A DNA stretch of 64,000 nt from Acanthaster planci (taxonomy: Eukaryota; Echinodermata; Asteroidea; Valvatida; Acanthasteridae): the NCBI RefSeq assembly GCF_001949145.1, contig NW_019091431.1:1289426-1353425 (forward strand), read 5' to 3'. Within the stretch, counting starts at the first letter, position 1. Each line of letters starts with the position of its first letter. Below are positions 48,764 to 61,800 of the stretch, in pieces. Below the pieces are notes generated by a model. The model did no database searches. It worked only from the letters and a program-made list of their open reading frames with translations, and was not told the origin of the DNA. A program made the translations under genes and the position numbers.

Positions 48764-50390
48764 TATAGCTCTTACAGCTCCTGGTATTAGTATAGTCTCT
48801 TTCCCAGTCTGGTTGATGCTCTCTGCATAGAAACATTGGTAGCACTTGAAGGTAATCCATGTTTTCGTTGCCTGTGGCACTATAAAACAAATTGCACAAA
48901 CATGACAAAGAAAAGTTCATCAACCAGCTCTCTGGCCAACACCTTATAAAGCTAAACCTCTAGGCCAAGGGCTTCAGCCGGGGTTTGATTGGATGAGGAG
49001 TTTCATTTAAAGCCGATTTTCAAGAGTAGTGTCATACTATTCGAGTTACTCGATGGGCAGAATGATTTATGACATAATTCACAACAAGGCTTCTCATTTT
49101 GAAGTTTATACAAACAATTAAGGCGAGGAGCTTTACATCAGTTCTCTCCTGGTGGCCTAGTTTCATGTGGTTAAAATACACCATCAATGTACATGTAGCC
49201 TGGGTTTTGTGTTTGGTGATCATTTTTGGCTAAGGACGTTCGCTGAAATTGTCAAATTTACCCACTTTATATTTGAACAGAATAGAGAAGAGAATCAATT
49301 CCTAAGTGATCATAGCACGTTTGCAGATTATTGCAGAACTTACCACAGGGATGAGGCAGAGTTGAGATATTAAGGTCATGTGACTTCTCCTTTTAAACCC
49401 TTTCCTGTTCTACATTTTCTAACATCACCTGCATGTTATTGACCCCTCTGGTGTGACAACTCGTTACAGCGTGGGTTTCTCCCAGCAACCTGTTCATATA
49501 AAGTACCATGCCTGACTGAGTTGAAGTAATGTTAGAGTATTCATTTAATTATTAAGGTGCTTTTTTTATATAGCCGTTGCAGAAAGAGTGTCAATATATT
49601 TTGCATGATTTTGTATGAATGCGTTACTAGATGTTGGAAACATGCGTAATCAAAAACGTTTAACCTCGAATTGTCTTTTTTGTATACACTGAACAAGGTT
49701 CTGATCCTTATTTTTGTAATATTCCTATCCGTGTGTCCTTTTTTCATGCTTTTTTATGTTTTTGTACAGCCCTAGTTCAGTCTGTTCATTTCATATTATG
49801 ACTTGGCAGTTACCTCAAAATACTCGATTATAGAAAAAAAGATGGTGTAGATTTCCATCTGCCTTTTTTTTTAATGCACCTGGTTTGATGGCTTGCTAAG
49901 CTGAAGCAAATTGTTGAATAGGACAAATTATGGCAGTTTACGTGAAACTTTTGATCAGCTAAGCGTATTTAGCATAAAAGCAGTTTCTTTATTTTTTTTT
50001 TTTTTGTGGTCTTATTTCCATGGCCATCAAATTTTCCTGTGTGATAGTCCTATGAAATTGTCTGGCTCGTTCGAAAAAAGATGGAGATCAATGTGTGGTT
50101 TAAATAAGCTGCCAATCTGAGTGCAAACCTTTTTTCAAACCTTACAGAACAAGGTATCAACCATGCCAGGAACGCATAGTGTTTCCTTGGTCATTTGTAA
50201 CAGCTTAGTAGTGTAATATTTTCTTTGTAGATTTTGTATCTGTTTTCCAAACAAATATTGAGAGGACATGGCTTTTTGCTTGGTAGTGTATAAGGGATTT
50301 TTTTTTCATTCCAGCCTAAGCTGTATGTATAATTCATTTTGGTATGGAGTTGCTTTTGGATAAAGGTCTAATAAAGAGGTTTGTAAATGT

Positions 50391-53336
50391 GAAATTGTGT
50401 GTGTTTGCAGAAATAACTTTGTCTTAGTCATTACTTTTGAATATTTACAACTGGTTGTGATGCGACACATCGCTTCGTTAAAAAAAAAACACTTTTCATA
50501 ATTAGTTCGTAAATGCACTTGACATGCTTCTTGCCCAGACAATCGAAGAGTGTGGGGATTTCTTTTATTGAAAGTTTACTGTATACATATCAAAAATTGC
50601 CATATAAATGTGCGAAAAGGAGGCTGAATGGCATTGAAAAGAAATGCATGTAACAAAAAGAGACATTCGGGCTGAACTTCCAGTCCTCCGCGACAAAATG
50701 GGTAAAACCAGAGACCCGTGTGCGACTGCGGGTCAGAAGGATAGTACTTCGGAACAGCGCCCTCTATTTGAAAGTTTTAGAGAGAAATGTGGGAGAGCAA
50801 ACGGACAAGTAGGAACTTTGGGCAGGAAAAAAATTTTTTGTAGACATTGAATTCAATCTGGTAAATATTTTCCTAAGGTCGGGAAATTTTCGATTTTAAA
50901 AAAGGTACTTTGACTAATTTGCAGAAGCACCCCCTCATCGGTTGAGGAAAAAAAAAGCAATAATTGGTAGCGATGCGACCATAACGCGTTCTTTTCATAG
51001 ACACGATAGTCGTTTGTGAATCAGCAGTTCTGGCCAAAGGAGCTTAGGCCTACTTGCTTCGAAAATTGCTTGGTCCAGCTCGACGTTTATACAAGTACAA
51101 CGTTACCTTTCCACAGGATGGAAACGAAATAAATTCCCTCATTACATTCCTTGTGGCCATCTCATCCAGATCGTCGACCTTGCACCACAGGTATTCCAGA
51201 ATCTTCTTTTAATTTACTTTTATTCCATCCTCACATTACCTCCTAAACCATCAGTGAACTACCCCCACAGAAAACATCCGATGTTGATCATCATAATCTG
51301 ACAGGTGAGGCACGACTTTTGTGCCTCTTCTTTGATTGACGACTCTTTCCTGGACAGAAAGCCTCAATCCCAGCTTTCTGTCCAACATTTAACACCACAA
51401 AAAAAAATCGCTTTTATTTGGAGAAATCACTAGGTCGCTCGAAGGGAAAGGGAAAACTTCGAGACAGGAGTCCGTTGCAATTGTAAATATATTAATTGCT
51501 GATTAATCCCCCAAGAAAAAAACACGTTGATGTTAAAATTCGTATATTTTCACCCCACTGCATCACGTTCGTGAATTGCATTTTAATGCAGTCTTTTATG
51601 ATTGATGAACTCCAAAGAAAATGACCTCATGGTAAAAATTAATGAATTCTTGGTTTTGGACGTGTTCACATCCTCATTTTCCTAAATCCTTGGGGGGGGG
51701 AGGTCATCAACACGGAACACTACAATGAGGGGGACAAACCATTTGAGTGATTGTATGAATTTGTGCGTTTATCTTTTCTTCGAGCTCTTTCCCTTCCTGA
51801 TCGATCGGCGATCATTGAGCAAAGCTGTAGACTAGATGCTACCAAGCCATCAACCGAGCTTCAAACAAGGTCATCCCGAATATTTTAAGCTGCCCTATAG
51901 GGTCTGAGCTTAGCCGATGTAACGGATTATCGGATTATAAAGCTCCATTCATTGGCAATAGCGCCCGGCCAGTCGCCCGTTGATGACCCGGGGTGTAATT
52001 TGTCTCCCACGAAGAACAGACTGAAACCAGTTTATCATAGTTGATCACCTCTTGCTTTGATGGTTAATCAAATCAAGAAAGCGTAGACCGTTATAATCAG
52101 TCATAATATGATACCGTTGTGAAATTGTGCAGGTCATGGATCAATTTGAATTTATACACTTTAGTCAAGGCACATTTAGAGATGCTGCCTATGGGTATAA
52201 TCCTGTGTTATTTTTGAAGACGTTGAATTTGAAGATGTAAAGAGTACGAAAATGTACGCATTTTAAAACTAAAAGCTACATGGTTCGGTGCGCACTTGTT
52301 TTCAATCATCGAATTACATGTATTACATGTTGTAATACATTTGATAAGGATCGAGAAATCAGTTTCATTAGTTTACAGTGAAAATGAACCAGGAAAGAAA
52401 AGGTAGTAGAAAGGCAAACAGATCAGGTCAATTGCGGGGAAAACCCCATCGACAAGTTTTATATACATTTTGCCAAACAGTTTTTGTTGGAAATTTAAAT
52501 GATTTCAGAGATTTGGCGGGAAGTTACTCAAAAAATTGCTCCAAAGCTCTGCTTTAGTTTCTGCCCATGTCGGCTTCTCTCTTTAACACAACCTCCGGGG
52601 GCCATCCATCTATCTTCCTTTCCGCCCGAGTTTATAAGAAAGATCGGATCAAATCCTGAACACTGCCTCGATCTCCTTTCCCCAAAAGAGGGTCGCGACA
52701 TAAAAGGGGCAAGCGAATTCCTGATGGTCTTAAGGCTTGCGGATTTGCAACAAGCTTTGCATGTGAAAGGACCTTTAGCTGCCCTTGTGTAGTATAGTTC
52801 TCAAGCTATCGGCCGAGGGACTTCACCAGTAGGCATTCAATCAACCATCAGACCAATCATAAGCGTGGTCTTATCGAAGCCTGGTATAGTTGCTTACTTC
52901 ATTGAATTGTAGGGGAGTCCATCATATTGATTTTAAATTTATTTCTTTTTCTGATACCCGTAACAGAAGAACATAAAATCAGTGCATGAATTTCAGTTCC
53001 TTAAAATCAATAATGGACCCCATATAATGTTCTAATGATTTTGAATGTGGTATTTTAGTGTGAATGAATCGGCCTCAAAATGGCAGTCCCTCATAAAATC
53101 TTCCCCGTTAGTAAAAAATGGTCAAACCCACCCAGCGTGAGTGCTAGCGAGCGCTAAGCAAGCCGGCACTACTAGCCACACTGCGTATACAGTGTAATAA
53201 GTAAAGGTTACAATACGGCGTAGTACATGGCCCATTGAATTTGTGCTATGTAGACGTAACTCCTGGACGTTTTGGGGTTGAAACCCCTGTTCATATTCCG
53301 CCATTTTTGGAAACTTTTTCATGTTCGACAGAGAAA
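50391..53336. other. Intergenic region upstream of the secreted-protein exon
   Basis: No gene is recognised. Relative to neighbouring non-coding DNA this stretch looks richer in CpG and in short transcription-factor-like words, including CTTTGAT (TCF/LEF type) near 51329 and 52056 and TAATCCC (Otx/Gsc type) near 51504. A CTCF-like core lies at 50756-50768. ORFs 50644-50850 and 52499-52792 have no family motif. It probably includes the promoter and 5' control region of the gene starting at 53337. Confidence 0.4.
50756..50768 (-). promoter_or_regulatory. CTCF-like core, third site
   Basis: Read on the minus strand, AATAGAGGGCGCT carries the AGAGGGCGC core but lacks the upstream CC of the best sites. 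It lies just beyond the predicted poly(A) site of the Rac-like gene. Confidence 0.35.
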
Positions 53337-53450
53337 ATGACGAGATTGAAAGGTGTAGCTCTGCTAGGAGTACTTCTTGGATCCATTGGGACTACGTATG
53401 GCAGTATTTTAGAGGCACAGTGCCGAGCGAGGTGTTACACATCATTGCAC
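53337..53450 (+). CDS. First coding exon of a secreted Cys-rich protein, possibly anosmin-1-like
   Basis: The ATG at 53337 opens a 38-codon exon: a basic start MTRLK, a hydrophobic core GVALLGVLLGSIG (signal peptide), a likely cleavage region around TTYGS, then LEAQCRARCYTSLH. A consensus donor GTGAGTA follows at 53451. The frame is open further upstream to an ATG at 53235, but the signal peptide fits best from 53337. The Cys-x-x-x-Cys pair right after the signal peptide resembles the start of the cysteine-rich domain of anosmin-1 (RARCASRC), an extracellular matrix and FGF-signalling modulator. That match is short, so the family call is tentative. No second exon was recognised up to 64000. 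Its intron may simply be long. Confidence 0.5.
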
Positions 53451-54634
53451 GTGAGTACCGAACGATGTTAGCAATACCCATAGGGCTAGAGTTTCACATC
53501 ATCATGTCTCTTTGCAGGCATTTGTCATGTTTGTTCTTTCTCCTTTATTTAAAAATTTTCTTCACAAGCATTCTTTTAAAGAAGGCTGTTAGCTGACTAT
53601 AATATCTAATTACACCTAGCAACGGAAATAGATTGTTTGCAGACTATAATATCTAACCACAACTGGCAACGGAAATATTTTACTTCAATACTCCCGCCAG
53701 AGTTGGTCAGTGCTTGGAGCTATATAAAAAGGATCATATGGTCAGATCAGTAATAAACTAAATTTTTTAAAATAACTATCCAGTTCAGTTGTGTTCAGAA
53801 TGATATAAATTCTTGGCACATTCCGTCAAGTGTCATTTCCAGATTTATTTCAGTAAAACGGGTGAAAAACTGGGGAGAGAGTGTGCCTTCCCGTGAACAC
53901 TTTGAGTCACCGTACACAGAGTAAATCTTTCCCAGGCAACCGTTTGGACAGTTATATTTTTCCAGAATTACCCATGTTATTTTTACTGTCAGCATGACCA
54001 CTCACTTAAAAATAGGTATTGAGAATTGTTAACTGATTTCCACAAATGTTGTCATTTTTGTGGCAATTATATTTAGTCATGACGCATGCATGTATACATT
54101 GTGTCGGGGGTACATTGATAAACTTCATAACATTTGAAATTTTAAACTGCTAATGTAATTCTGGAACTCTGTTAAATAATGTGTGACTTGGCATGTGTGT
54201 TCACTGTTATGACTATTTTGTCTGGTGTAGATCTGTAGTGCATTAATTCCCAAGTAAGACTATGACTATGAAAACTTGGCATCTTGAAGTTTAGTAAGAG
54301 TGATTCACAATAATGTGAGTTTTCATTAGAGGACCAAAACCAAAAGAATGGGGTCAAAATTGTTCTACTCTGTATCCTAGAGATCTTAGCTCAAATCAGT
54401 ACCTTTTCCATGCTTTCATAACTAAACCGTGCACCTCCTCCCATGTGACTACATAGCATGCTGTGATCATTAAAACTTGCCTACTATCTTCAAAGCCTCC
54501 AAACTATGTAGGCGGTCGACCAAGCAGCCAGAAGTGACTTTATAAGGATAAAATGTCGGGGAGAGAATGCGTACATCGTGTGAAGTGAAATTCTGCTTTC
54601 ATTTTTTTTTTGAATAGTGCACTTACAGTTCACA

Positions 54635-54820
54635 CACAAACCCTGTGAGACTGGTCTGAAAAATTCTAAGCATCCCCTGCTTAGTTTGCCTTTTTATAAA
54701 TTAGGACATGTATACGTATAGATACATCTTATCGCCCTATGATGGCTAGAAAACCACTACACTTTACTGGTTGAGGGAAAATTTGTATTTGGTATATATG
54801 GAACTTCCACCCTTACATAG
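54635..54820 (+). repeat. Dispersed repeat B, copy 2
   Basis: Partner of 36625-36830, see that entry. Collinear short matches, moderate divergence, ends unresolved. Confidence 0.45.
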
Positions 54821-56088
54821 TCCCTACAATTTGTGCGGATGACCAAAGTTTTGCAGAAATATCACTCTTGGTTGGTGTTTGATTTTCACCACAAAATACC
54901 TAGTTGCTTTGTATTTCTTTCGTATTTTCATTGAGAATTTCGTACTAGTAGTTTGTTTTATTGGGTGTTCTGTTCTTAGTGCATTATTATTTTGCTTTGT
55001 ACTGACAACCAACCACTGATAAGCTAAAGTACAGTGAATGACTTGGACATGGAGAAAGCTGGCACTGTGTGATCCGGGATTGTGTCTGGAGATGTACTGG
55101 AGGTATATGTATGTAGTTGTCCACAGTCAGATCCTACATGCATGTGTACGCGTAAATGATACAAACATTGTTTCCCAAATGGCCCCAAAAAATGTAAACT
55201 AGGTTAGAAGAGCCTTTGAAAGCAAAAGGTTTCATTCCAACAGTTTTTGGCCATATTTCAAAATATGACTGCACCCGAATTCACTGGGGAAGTACATTTT
55301 TGGATTTTCTCTCCATACCCATTACAACCTCTGATAACTGATTGTATGGAAGTATCTAGGGATAAGAATTAAGATCCCAGGATTTGAGGCAAAATTCTGA
55401 TCTGGACAATTGCTTTCTAACTTTTCAATGGAGAATCCTCTTGGAGATTATCAGGCCAGCAGGATTAGTTGGTACTTGTCAAGAAGTAGCAGTCAAAAGA
55501 CAGATTAGACATAACCCACCTCATTGTTGAAAGCAGGGCTAATTATTGCACTGGTAATAACCACCAAATCATCACAGGATGAAATCCCAAGATTATCTTC
55601 TAGTTGCCAAGGATTTAGTATGACCTACCGGTACCTGTAGGAGCAAGTTTTTAGCACTTGACAAAAATAAATCCGCTTGATTCTTCAGAAACTACTCGAG
55701 GCCTTAGGTTATTAGAGTAATAGGCTTTATAAAAAATAAGAAATTGTGAACAATGTTATCCATACACACCTGTATAGCTTTGACTACGGAAGTTTTGTTT
55801 CTTTTGGGAATATCCTTGTACATGTAATAGCGCAAATGTACAGTGAGGTATTGTAGGTATCGGCACTAGTTACATGTACATGTATGGTACATGGTGTACA
55901 TTCAAATGCATGTACCGATACTTTACATTTTTAGTGCACTTTTTATCGAATGAGATTCAAGTGAACTGGTACTAGTCCCACATAAGATTCCAGGTACGTA
56001 TTTCTGGAACATGACATTCTTTGGAGTTGATTCTGGTCTTGGCAACATTTTTGTTTTAGGCTTAGGTTGTGTCTGAAACAGGTTTTCA

Positions 56089-56205
56089 TAGCTACGGCTA
56101 CATCCATTGTCAGCGCATCTCAGCATGTTTCCAATGGAACAAAGATTTAGACCTACATGTAGCTGTAGATACCAGATTTGGATGCAGCCTTTCTTGTATC
56201 CTGCC
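56089..56205 (+). repeat. Dispersed repeat, copy B (partner at 2636-2752)
   Basis: Same-orientation partner of 2636-2752. Shared blocks include 'catgtttccaatgga', 'aaagattta' and 'gatttggatgcagcct'. Confidence 0.5.
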
Positions 56206-58675
56206 TCCTTCCTTTCCACTCAGTTGTCACCAGTTACAAACATTCCCCATCATCACTTTCCTACTTTTAAAGGTTGAGTTTGAACTCAATTTAAATAATA
56301 CGGGGAAACTTCATTTCAATTCATCAAGCTGTCATCATAGGTCAAACTTAAAGCTAAATACAGTGCATTGATTTGTGTCTATTAACAATTACATGCATGC
56401 TACATCAAAGTATTGTGTTGAGATTTATACAGTACAGCTCTGATTTACTACTATGGTATATTTCCTCAACCATGTGCATGTAGGCAAACATTCCATAGCC
56501 ATCTTGGTGTGGAACTGCATTGAATTTGAATTTGGAAAAACTTTGACAACGTGAGTTTCTTGACTCATAAAATGGGACTTCACAGAGGCCATTGCGCAAT
56601 ACCCCATGCCTTTAAAAAAAATCATATCAAACCAGAAGGCACAAAGTCAACCACTGTGCACACAAATTTCAGGGACGTTCCATCTTTCCTACCAGCATAG
56701 GGAAGGGGAAAAAGTGTGTCGCAATCTTTTGCCAATCAATGGGCCATCAATAATTCATAAATACTCCAGCCTGTCGGGTCGGTCGGTTGGGCAGGCTTTG
56801 GCGCTCGAGTCAAAGACCATGTGGCACATGTGCGATAATTCCTGTGCACTCACTGCACCTGCACAATAGCCCTGGTTGGCCACGTCACATCAGACAAGCC
56901 TCCAAAATCCATATCTGTGTATTCTTTTGAGGAGCGTCAATGATCATAGGCTGCCACTGTATGCAAAAGCACGCCAAGAATTTCTCTGTGTGTGGCACAG
57001 GGACAACAGAATTTCTTTATTTAGATATGACCTCAATCTGGTGATTATTCATTAAAAGTGGGGGAGAGAGAGTGCCCAAAAATTGAATGGAAAAACTGAC
57101 TAAAGTTGAATGAGCTTTTAAGTTCAGAGGCTTTGCTTGTCATTAATTTAGTTCTGCAGTGTCACACTCGGTGATGCTGCAGAACTGTAAATTTCTAACT
57201 AAGTATTTCAATTCAGATGTGTCTTTCAAACTGATTTGTCCCAACTTACAATTTTTGGTTGTATGCAGACAAGTATTAGACTTGCAGGATTCAGGACTGC
57301 TAACAGGTCTCAAACCTTAAGGGGAGGGTGTCATGGCTGCCCTGTCCTGTGCAGAATACACTTGAAACAAAACCAGCTGTTACAGTTTCGAGGAGTTTCA
57401 AATGGACAAGATAATTGGAATAAACCACTTCATGTTTATTTCACAATTTTATGCACTCCATTTTGTTCTGACCTCTTCAGATCATGATGTGCAAGGAATT
57501 GTAGAGCCACAGTATAGTTGGGTTGACGTGGTCATAAAATATTGGAAAAGTAAAGAGTTGAGCAGGAAACTTAAACTGTTTTTGCAGTAAGGCCAAGGCC
57601 ACAGTGCACTTTTTTCCCTCCCAAAATGGCCACTGTATGGGGTCAGTCATCAAGTTCAGCAGTCCACTCCTGAGGATTGTGAACTCATTGAAAAGAAGAG
57701 GCACACCGTGGTGTTAATGTCCAGATTGGTGACCTTCCCTCTGACAAGCACCCATAAAACCAGAGTGGCTTTCTATTTGAAAGAGGCCGTTAGGTGAAGT
57801 GCCAAACTGTGTTGCTGCCCAAGATATTTCTGATGGTCACACACAAGTGGCAGCCTTTTTTATCAGTGGTCTTTACAAGCCACAGATTTTTTTTGTTCCC
57901 TTGTCGTTCTGCTCACGTCACGAAGGACACTGCTGAATATTCAGAATTCAGTGAGTTTTCAAAGCGGCCATTATGTTTTGTTTTTTTTTTCCTGCCATTT
58001 ACCGGTACATGTACCTGCACATGGAAGCCTAACATTAATGGTTTTCTTGTGCATAATCAAATGGCCACTTCTTGCTGTGCGTTGACTTCAGCATAGCCAA
58101 GGTGTTCTAGGGACCCCCTAAAATGCAACTTGGGGATCTTTTGTAGTGGCATTGTCAGGGCAAGGCCGGAGAAGCAAGCTCTTTTGAGAACACCTCAAGT
58201 GTCCCTAGTTAGTAAGGACCAGTAGAAATGGTATGTACACCAGATACGTGGTGTGGAAAATTGGATGGTTAAATCACAGCTTTGTATGGTTATTTTATCC
58301 CACACTGTTGTCAGCAGTGTGCTTAGATTTTACATCAATAAGCTCACCTACGTGTATACACAATGGCTTTGGAAGTAACTGCACATACAGTGTGTATGTA
58401 TTAAAGTACAAGTATAATTCCAGTTTTTCCAAGCTGCATATCTGTATCCATATGTTTATCCTGCATCTGCTCAATTTCTAATGATCCCTATCGACCAGCC
58501 TGCATGAACATCACACAAGAGATCCTTTACTTTCAATTTCTCCCTTCTTACTCCACCGTCTGCCTTGGACCCCTCATACATGTGGTCATTGGATGCCAAC
58601 TTCCATCACTAAATGATTCTATACCACTCTAGAGCTAAAAAGAGAATTCAGTCCATTGTAGATGATAAGTTTCAT

Positions 58676-58848
58676 CCAACTCACGACCTCTTCCAACTCA
58701 CGACCTCTTCCAATTCACGACCTCTTCCAACTCATGACCTCTTCCAACTCGTGAGCTCTTCCAACTCACGACCTCTTCCAACTCATGACCTCTTCCAATT
58801 CACGACCTCTTCCAACTCATGACCTCTTTCAGCTCACGACCTCTTTCA
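58676..58848. repeat. 17-bp minisatellite, about 10 units
   Basis: Tandem units of the form 'ccaactcacgacctctt' with point variants (aattcacg, aactcatg, one 'gtgagctctt', last units 'cagctcacg'). The period of 17 is not a multiple of 3, so the open frame over it (58613-58822) reads shifting versions of the same bases and is not a protein-coding repeat. Confidence 0.95.
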
Positions 58849-61800
58849 GCCTAGGGGGTCAGGTAACCCTATCTTTCATTACAATCAGGATCTAATCACA
58901 CACTTCAGAGTTTTTATCCCACAGCAATCCACATCCTTAATTGCAGCATCTAGATGCATGTGACTCCAGCTCTAGTCTGTACTTAAAATGCATTCCTCAC
59001 CTGTTTGGTCAAACTCTGAGCCATTTTATCCCTTTTGTTGTTTACGTTTAATAATGGTTTTTAATTTATATTAATGTTCGTCTTTTTTCTTAGCTGTCAC
59101 TATGTGTCTGGTACATATCCCTTTTAATCACAAATTTTTAAGGCTGTAAATGGAATGTATTTTTTATGAATTTTCAACTTTTTAGCACACAAAGACGAAA
59201 TGTATTTCACAATGAGGTGACTATAAAACAATATCTATCTACATGTATATCTTCCGTATCTATGTAATCTTTGTCTTGGCAATGTTAAACATGTTCCAAA
59301 TGATCTTTCCTTTGATACCTATTTTTCAAAAATTGATTTGGAAAAAATAAAGTGTACCAATCATAACGGTACATGGATGTGTGGTCGTTACAAATATACA
59401 ATTACATGTTGCATAGCTCTCTGAGGATGCCTAGTGTTGAGGCACTAATGCAAGTGTTTAGTGAGTGCACATGTTACAAATGTGCTGGTAAATTGGTATT
59501 ACTTTTTATTATTAAAATACAAATAATACAAAGTAATACAATTTGTGTTACAGTGCAAAAATGGAACAAGACTTTGCTTCTAATTTTCTTTCAACCTGTA
59601 CGGTACATCTACTGGAAGTCCATTGAAGTTCTGCTGGGTTGCGGGGTTAATGTGTAGGTCTTCCCAATTTTCTACAATTATGCAGAATCACACAAATTGC
59701 ATTTTCAATTTTATTCGGGAAAAATGTGCACATGATCGTCTTCCCTCAGTGATAATCAATAGTGAAATTTGATTGGCCCACCTTGTTGCTTGGGGTAACG
59801 CCCAGTAAACAGTGGCTTGGGGGGAAATGCCTCCTGAATAATGCAGGCAAATAGTGAGATATTGATCGCAGAATTGGATGCGTAGCTGTCTCAGCAATAG
59901 CACATTTGAATGATCAGAATAGTTGCTCTGGAATGCCACCGAGTTCCTTATTGATTTTCTTTTTTCTTCTCTACCTTTTTTGGGTGGATCAGAATTTGTG
60001 AATGGTTTGCCTGAATTGAGACAGGAAGAGACCGCTCATTGTGGGGTCGAGAATGTTGCCCATCAGATGTCGGAAGTTGTTGGATTATACTGCAGTTTCA
60101 TTTGGATCGATCAGTTGTCCTTGGAATATCTTGATGTTTGCACATCGACTTTTGCAATTGGCCAGTTTTTAGAATTTTATTAGAGTTTGATGGCTGCCTT
60201 GGCATGGAAAATTTCGATAGACCTTGCTGTCCCAGTCGAACAAATTATGTGCTAAATAGTTTGTCAATTTCATTTCTTAGATTGTTGAACTTCCTGGCAC
60301 AAAATGGTTTGGATCAGTCTCTGCAGAGAAATGCTTCATGTCAGATTGATTCCCAGACTGAAAGTCATGACCTGTCAAACAGGACAACTTACCTACATTT
60401 GCTGTCAATTAATCTGATAAAGAAACTAGTGCAAAGGATAAGCTATCTTGTTACACAGCTGGTTGATTGGCGTGTTATCAGGAACAAGCAGATGATGGGG
60501 GGAAATTAACAGAGAGGAAAGCAGGTTGTACAAGTGTTTTTGTTCCTGATAATAAAGTTAGGTGTGAGTTTGTAAGAAAATGGAATGCCTCTGGAAAGAA
60601 GTTTGTAATTTTGTTTGTTTTAATCTAAGAAACATGAGAGGAATTTACCGGTAGTACGGGTATTGTGGCATGTTTTGCTTTGAAGAATTTAGAACCGTGG
60701 TAATCAGTGGTAATCATAATGAGGGCAGAGTTGCATTTGCAGCCTTGGCAAATATCCAAGCTTTGAAATGATGATTTGTTGTTTGAATTGTTCACTTTCG
60801 AATCCGCATCAATGTGAAACTTTCTGATATTTGATAACCACAGCCGGCCTCTGAAGCCTCGGTTGTCTGCTGTAATAAAAGGCAAGTATCTTTTGGATGG
60901 TTCATTAGGGAATGCAGACACACTGATCAGCATGGCGTCATTAAACTGCTGTGAGGAGGGTGCCTGCTGCTTCGATTACTTTTAATAATGAATCTTACAT
61001 CAGTTGTTTGTCCGTCTGAGCAAAAACCACTCTGTTGTCGTTATTTAGTGTGCTGATTCTCTCGTTGGTTGCTGCATATAGTCTGCTCTGGTATCTCATC
61101 TTGCTTGATGATTTCTTCCCCCATTTCTGTTTGCGTTGATGTTAAGTTGGGTACATTCATACCATGTGCGTGTAGTATCCTACATGGGTAATCACATGTA
61201 ACATTTTGCTGTTTTGGACATCTATTGTGCAGTGAGATTGTTCTCATTTTTAATAAGGAATAGTCCCCCCCTGGACTTCGTACTCGTATTTTACAAAGTT
61301 GTGTCAGTTATTTTTCTCTTGTGGATTAAAAAATGCTAAGAAATAAAAATACTGAACATATTTGCACATACAGGTAGGGGTACAATGTATGTACATGTGG
61401 GGTCTTTGGTGTATGAAGTAGTTGAAATTTCCACGGAAAGATTAGCATTCTCACCTCTCATTCTTTAAATTTCTGACTAAAATGGAAAAGAAGAGCCCTT
61501 TAATTCATTTTGTAAACTTTGTTTTACACAGTCTACAGTATGCGGTAATGTCTACACATGTCCGTTGCTTCTTTAAACTAGAATTACATGTATGTTTGGT
61601 CAGATCAAAGAACAGACGCTATTGCGTATGTATAAATTGCACAAATGTACAGTACACGTGTTGAACTCACTGGTGTGTGTTTTGATTGACGTTATTTAAG
61701 TTAGATTTGTCTGTTCAAACTTTGAGGAGTTGGTTGAATGGTAATTGGGTAATCTAAGAAGGAACAAGACAGACTTGGCACCGCACGGTTTACATGTGCA

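Larger units (their letters stand above)
46722..50390 (+). other. Probable 3' untranslated region of the Rac-like gene
   Basis: Downstream of the stop at 46719-46721. AATAAA at 50370-50375, followed by a GT-rich stretch (gtgaaattgtgtgtgtttg), is a good poly(A) site and would give a UTR of about 3.65 kb. It contains a CTCF-like motif (47988-48002) and MITE family A copy 2 (48506-48763). The 181-codon minus-strand ORF at 48378-48923 overlaps the MITE and is not a gene. Confidence 0.5.

Noticed and set aside
48378-48923. 181-codon minus-strand ORF, the longest uninterrupted frame in the window
   Set aside because: It overlaps MITE family A copy 2 and has no domain, so it is treated as a chance frame through a transposon.
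51118-51188. Possible short exon: 'ttccacag' acceptor on plus, or a minus-strand open frame with a GTAACG donor
   Set aside because: No matching partner exons, no family similarity and no clear start. The evidence is too weak.
58613-58822. Repeat protein with LPTHDLFQ-like units
   Set aside because: The DNA period is 17 bp, so the reading frame shifts each unit. The array is non-coding.
60138-60509. 123-codon plus-strand ORF
   Set aside because: No domain, composition like the surrounding DNA, and no exon borders in phase with the exon at 53337.
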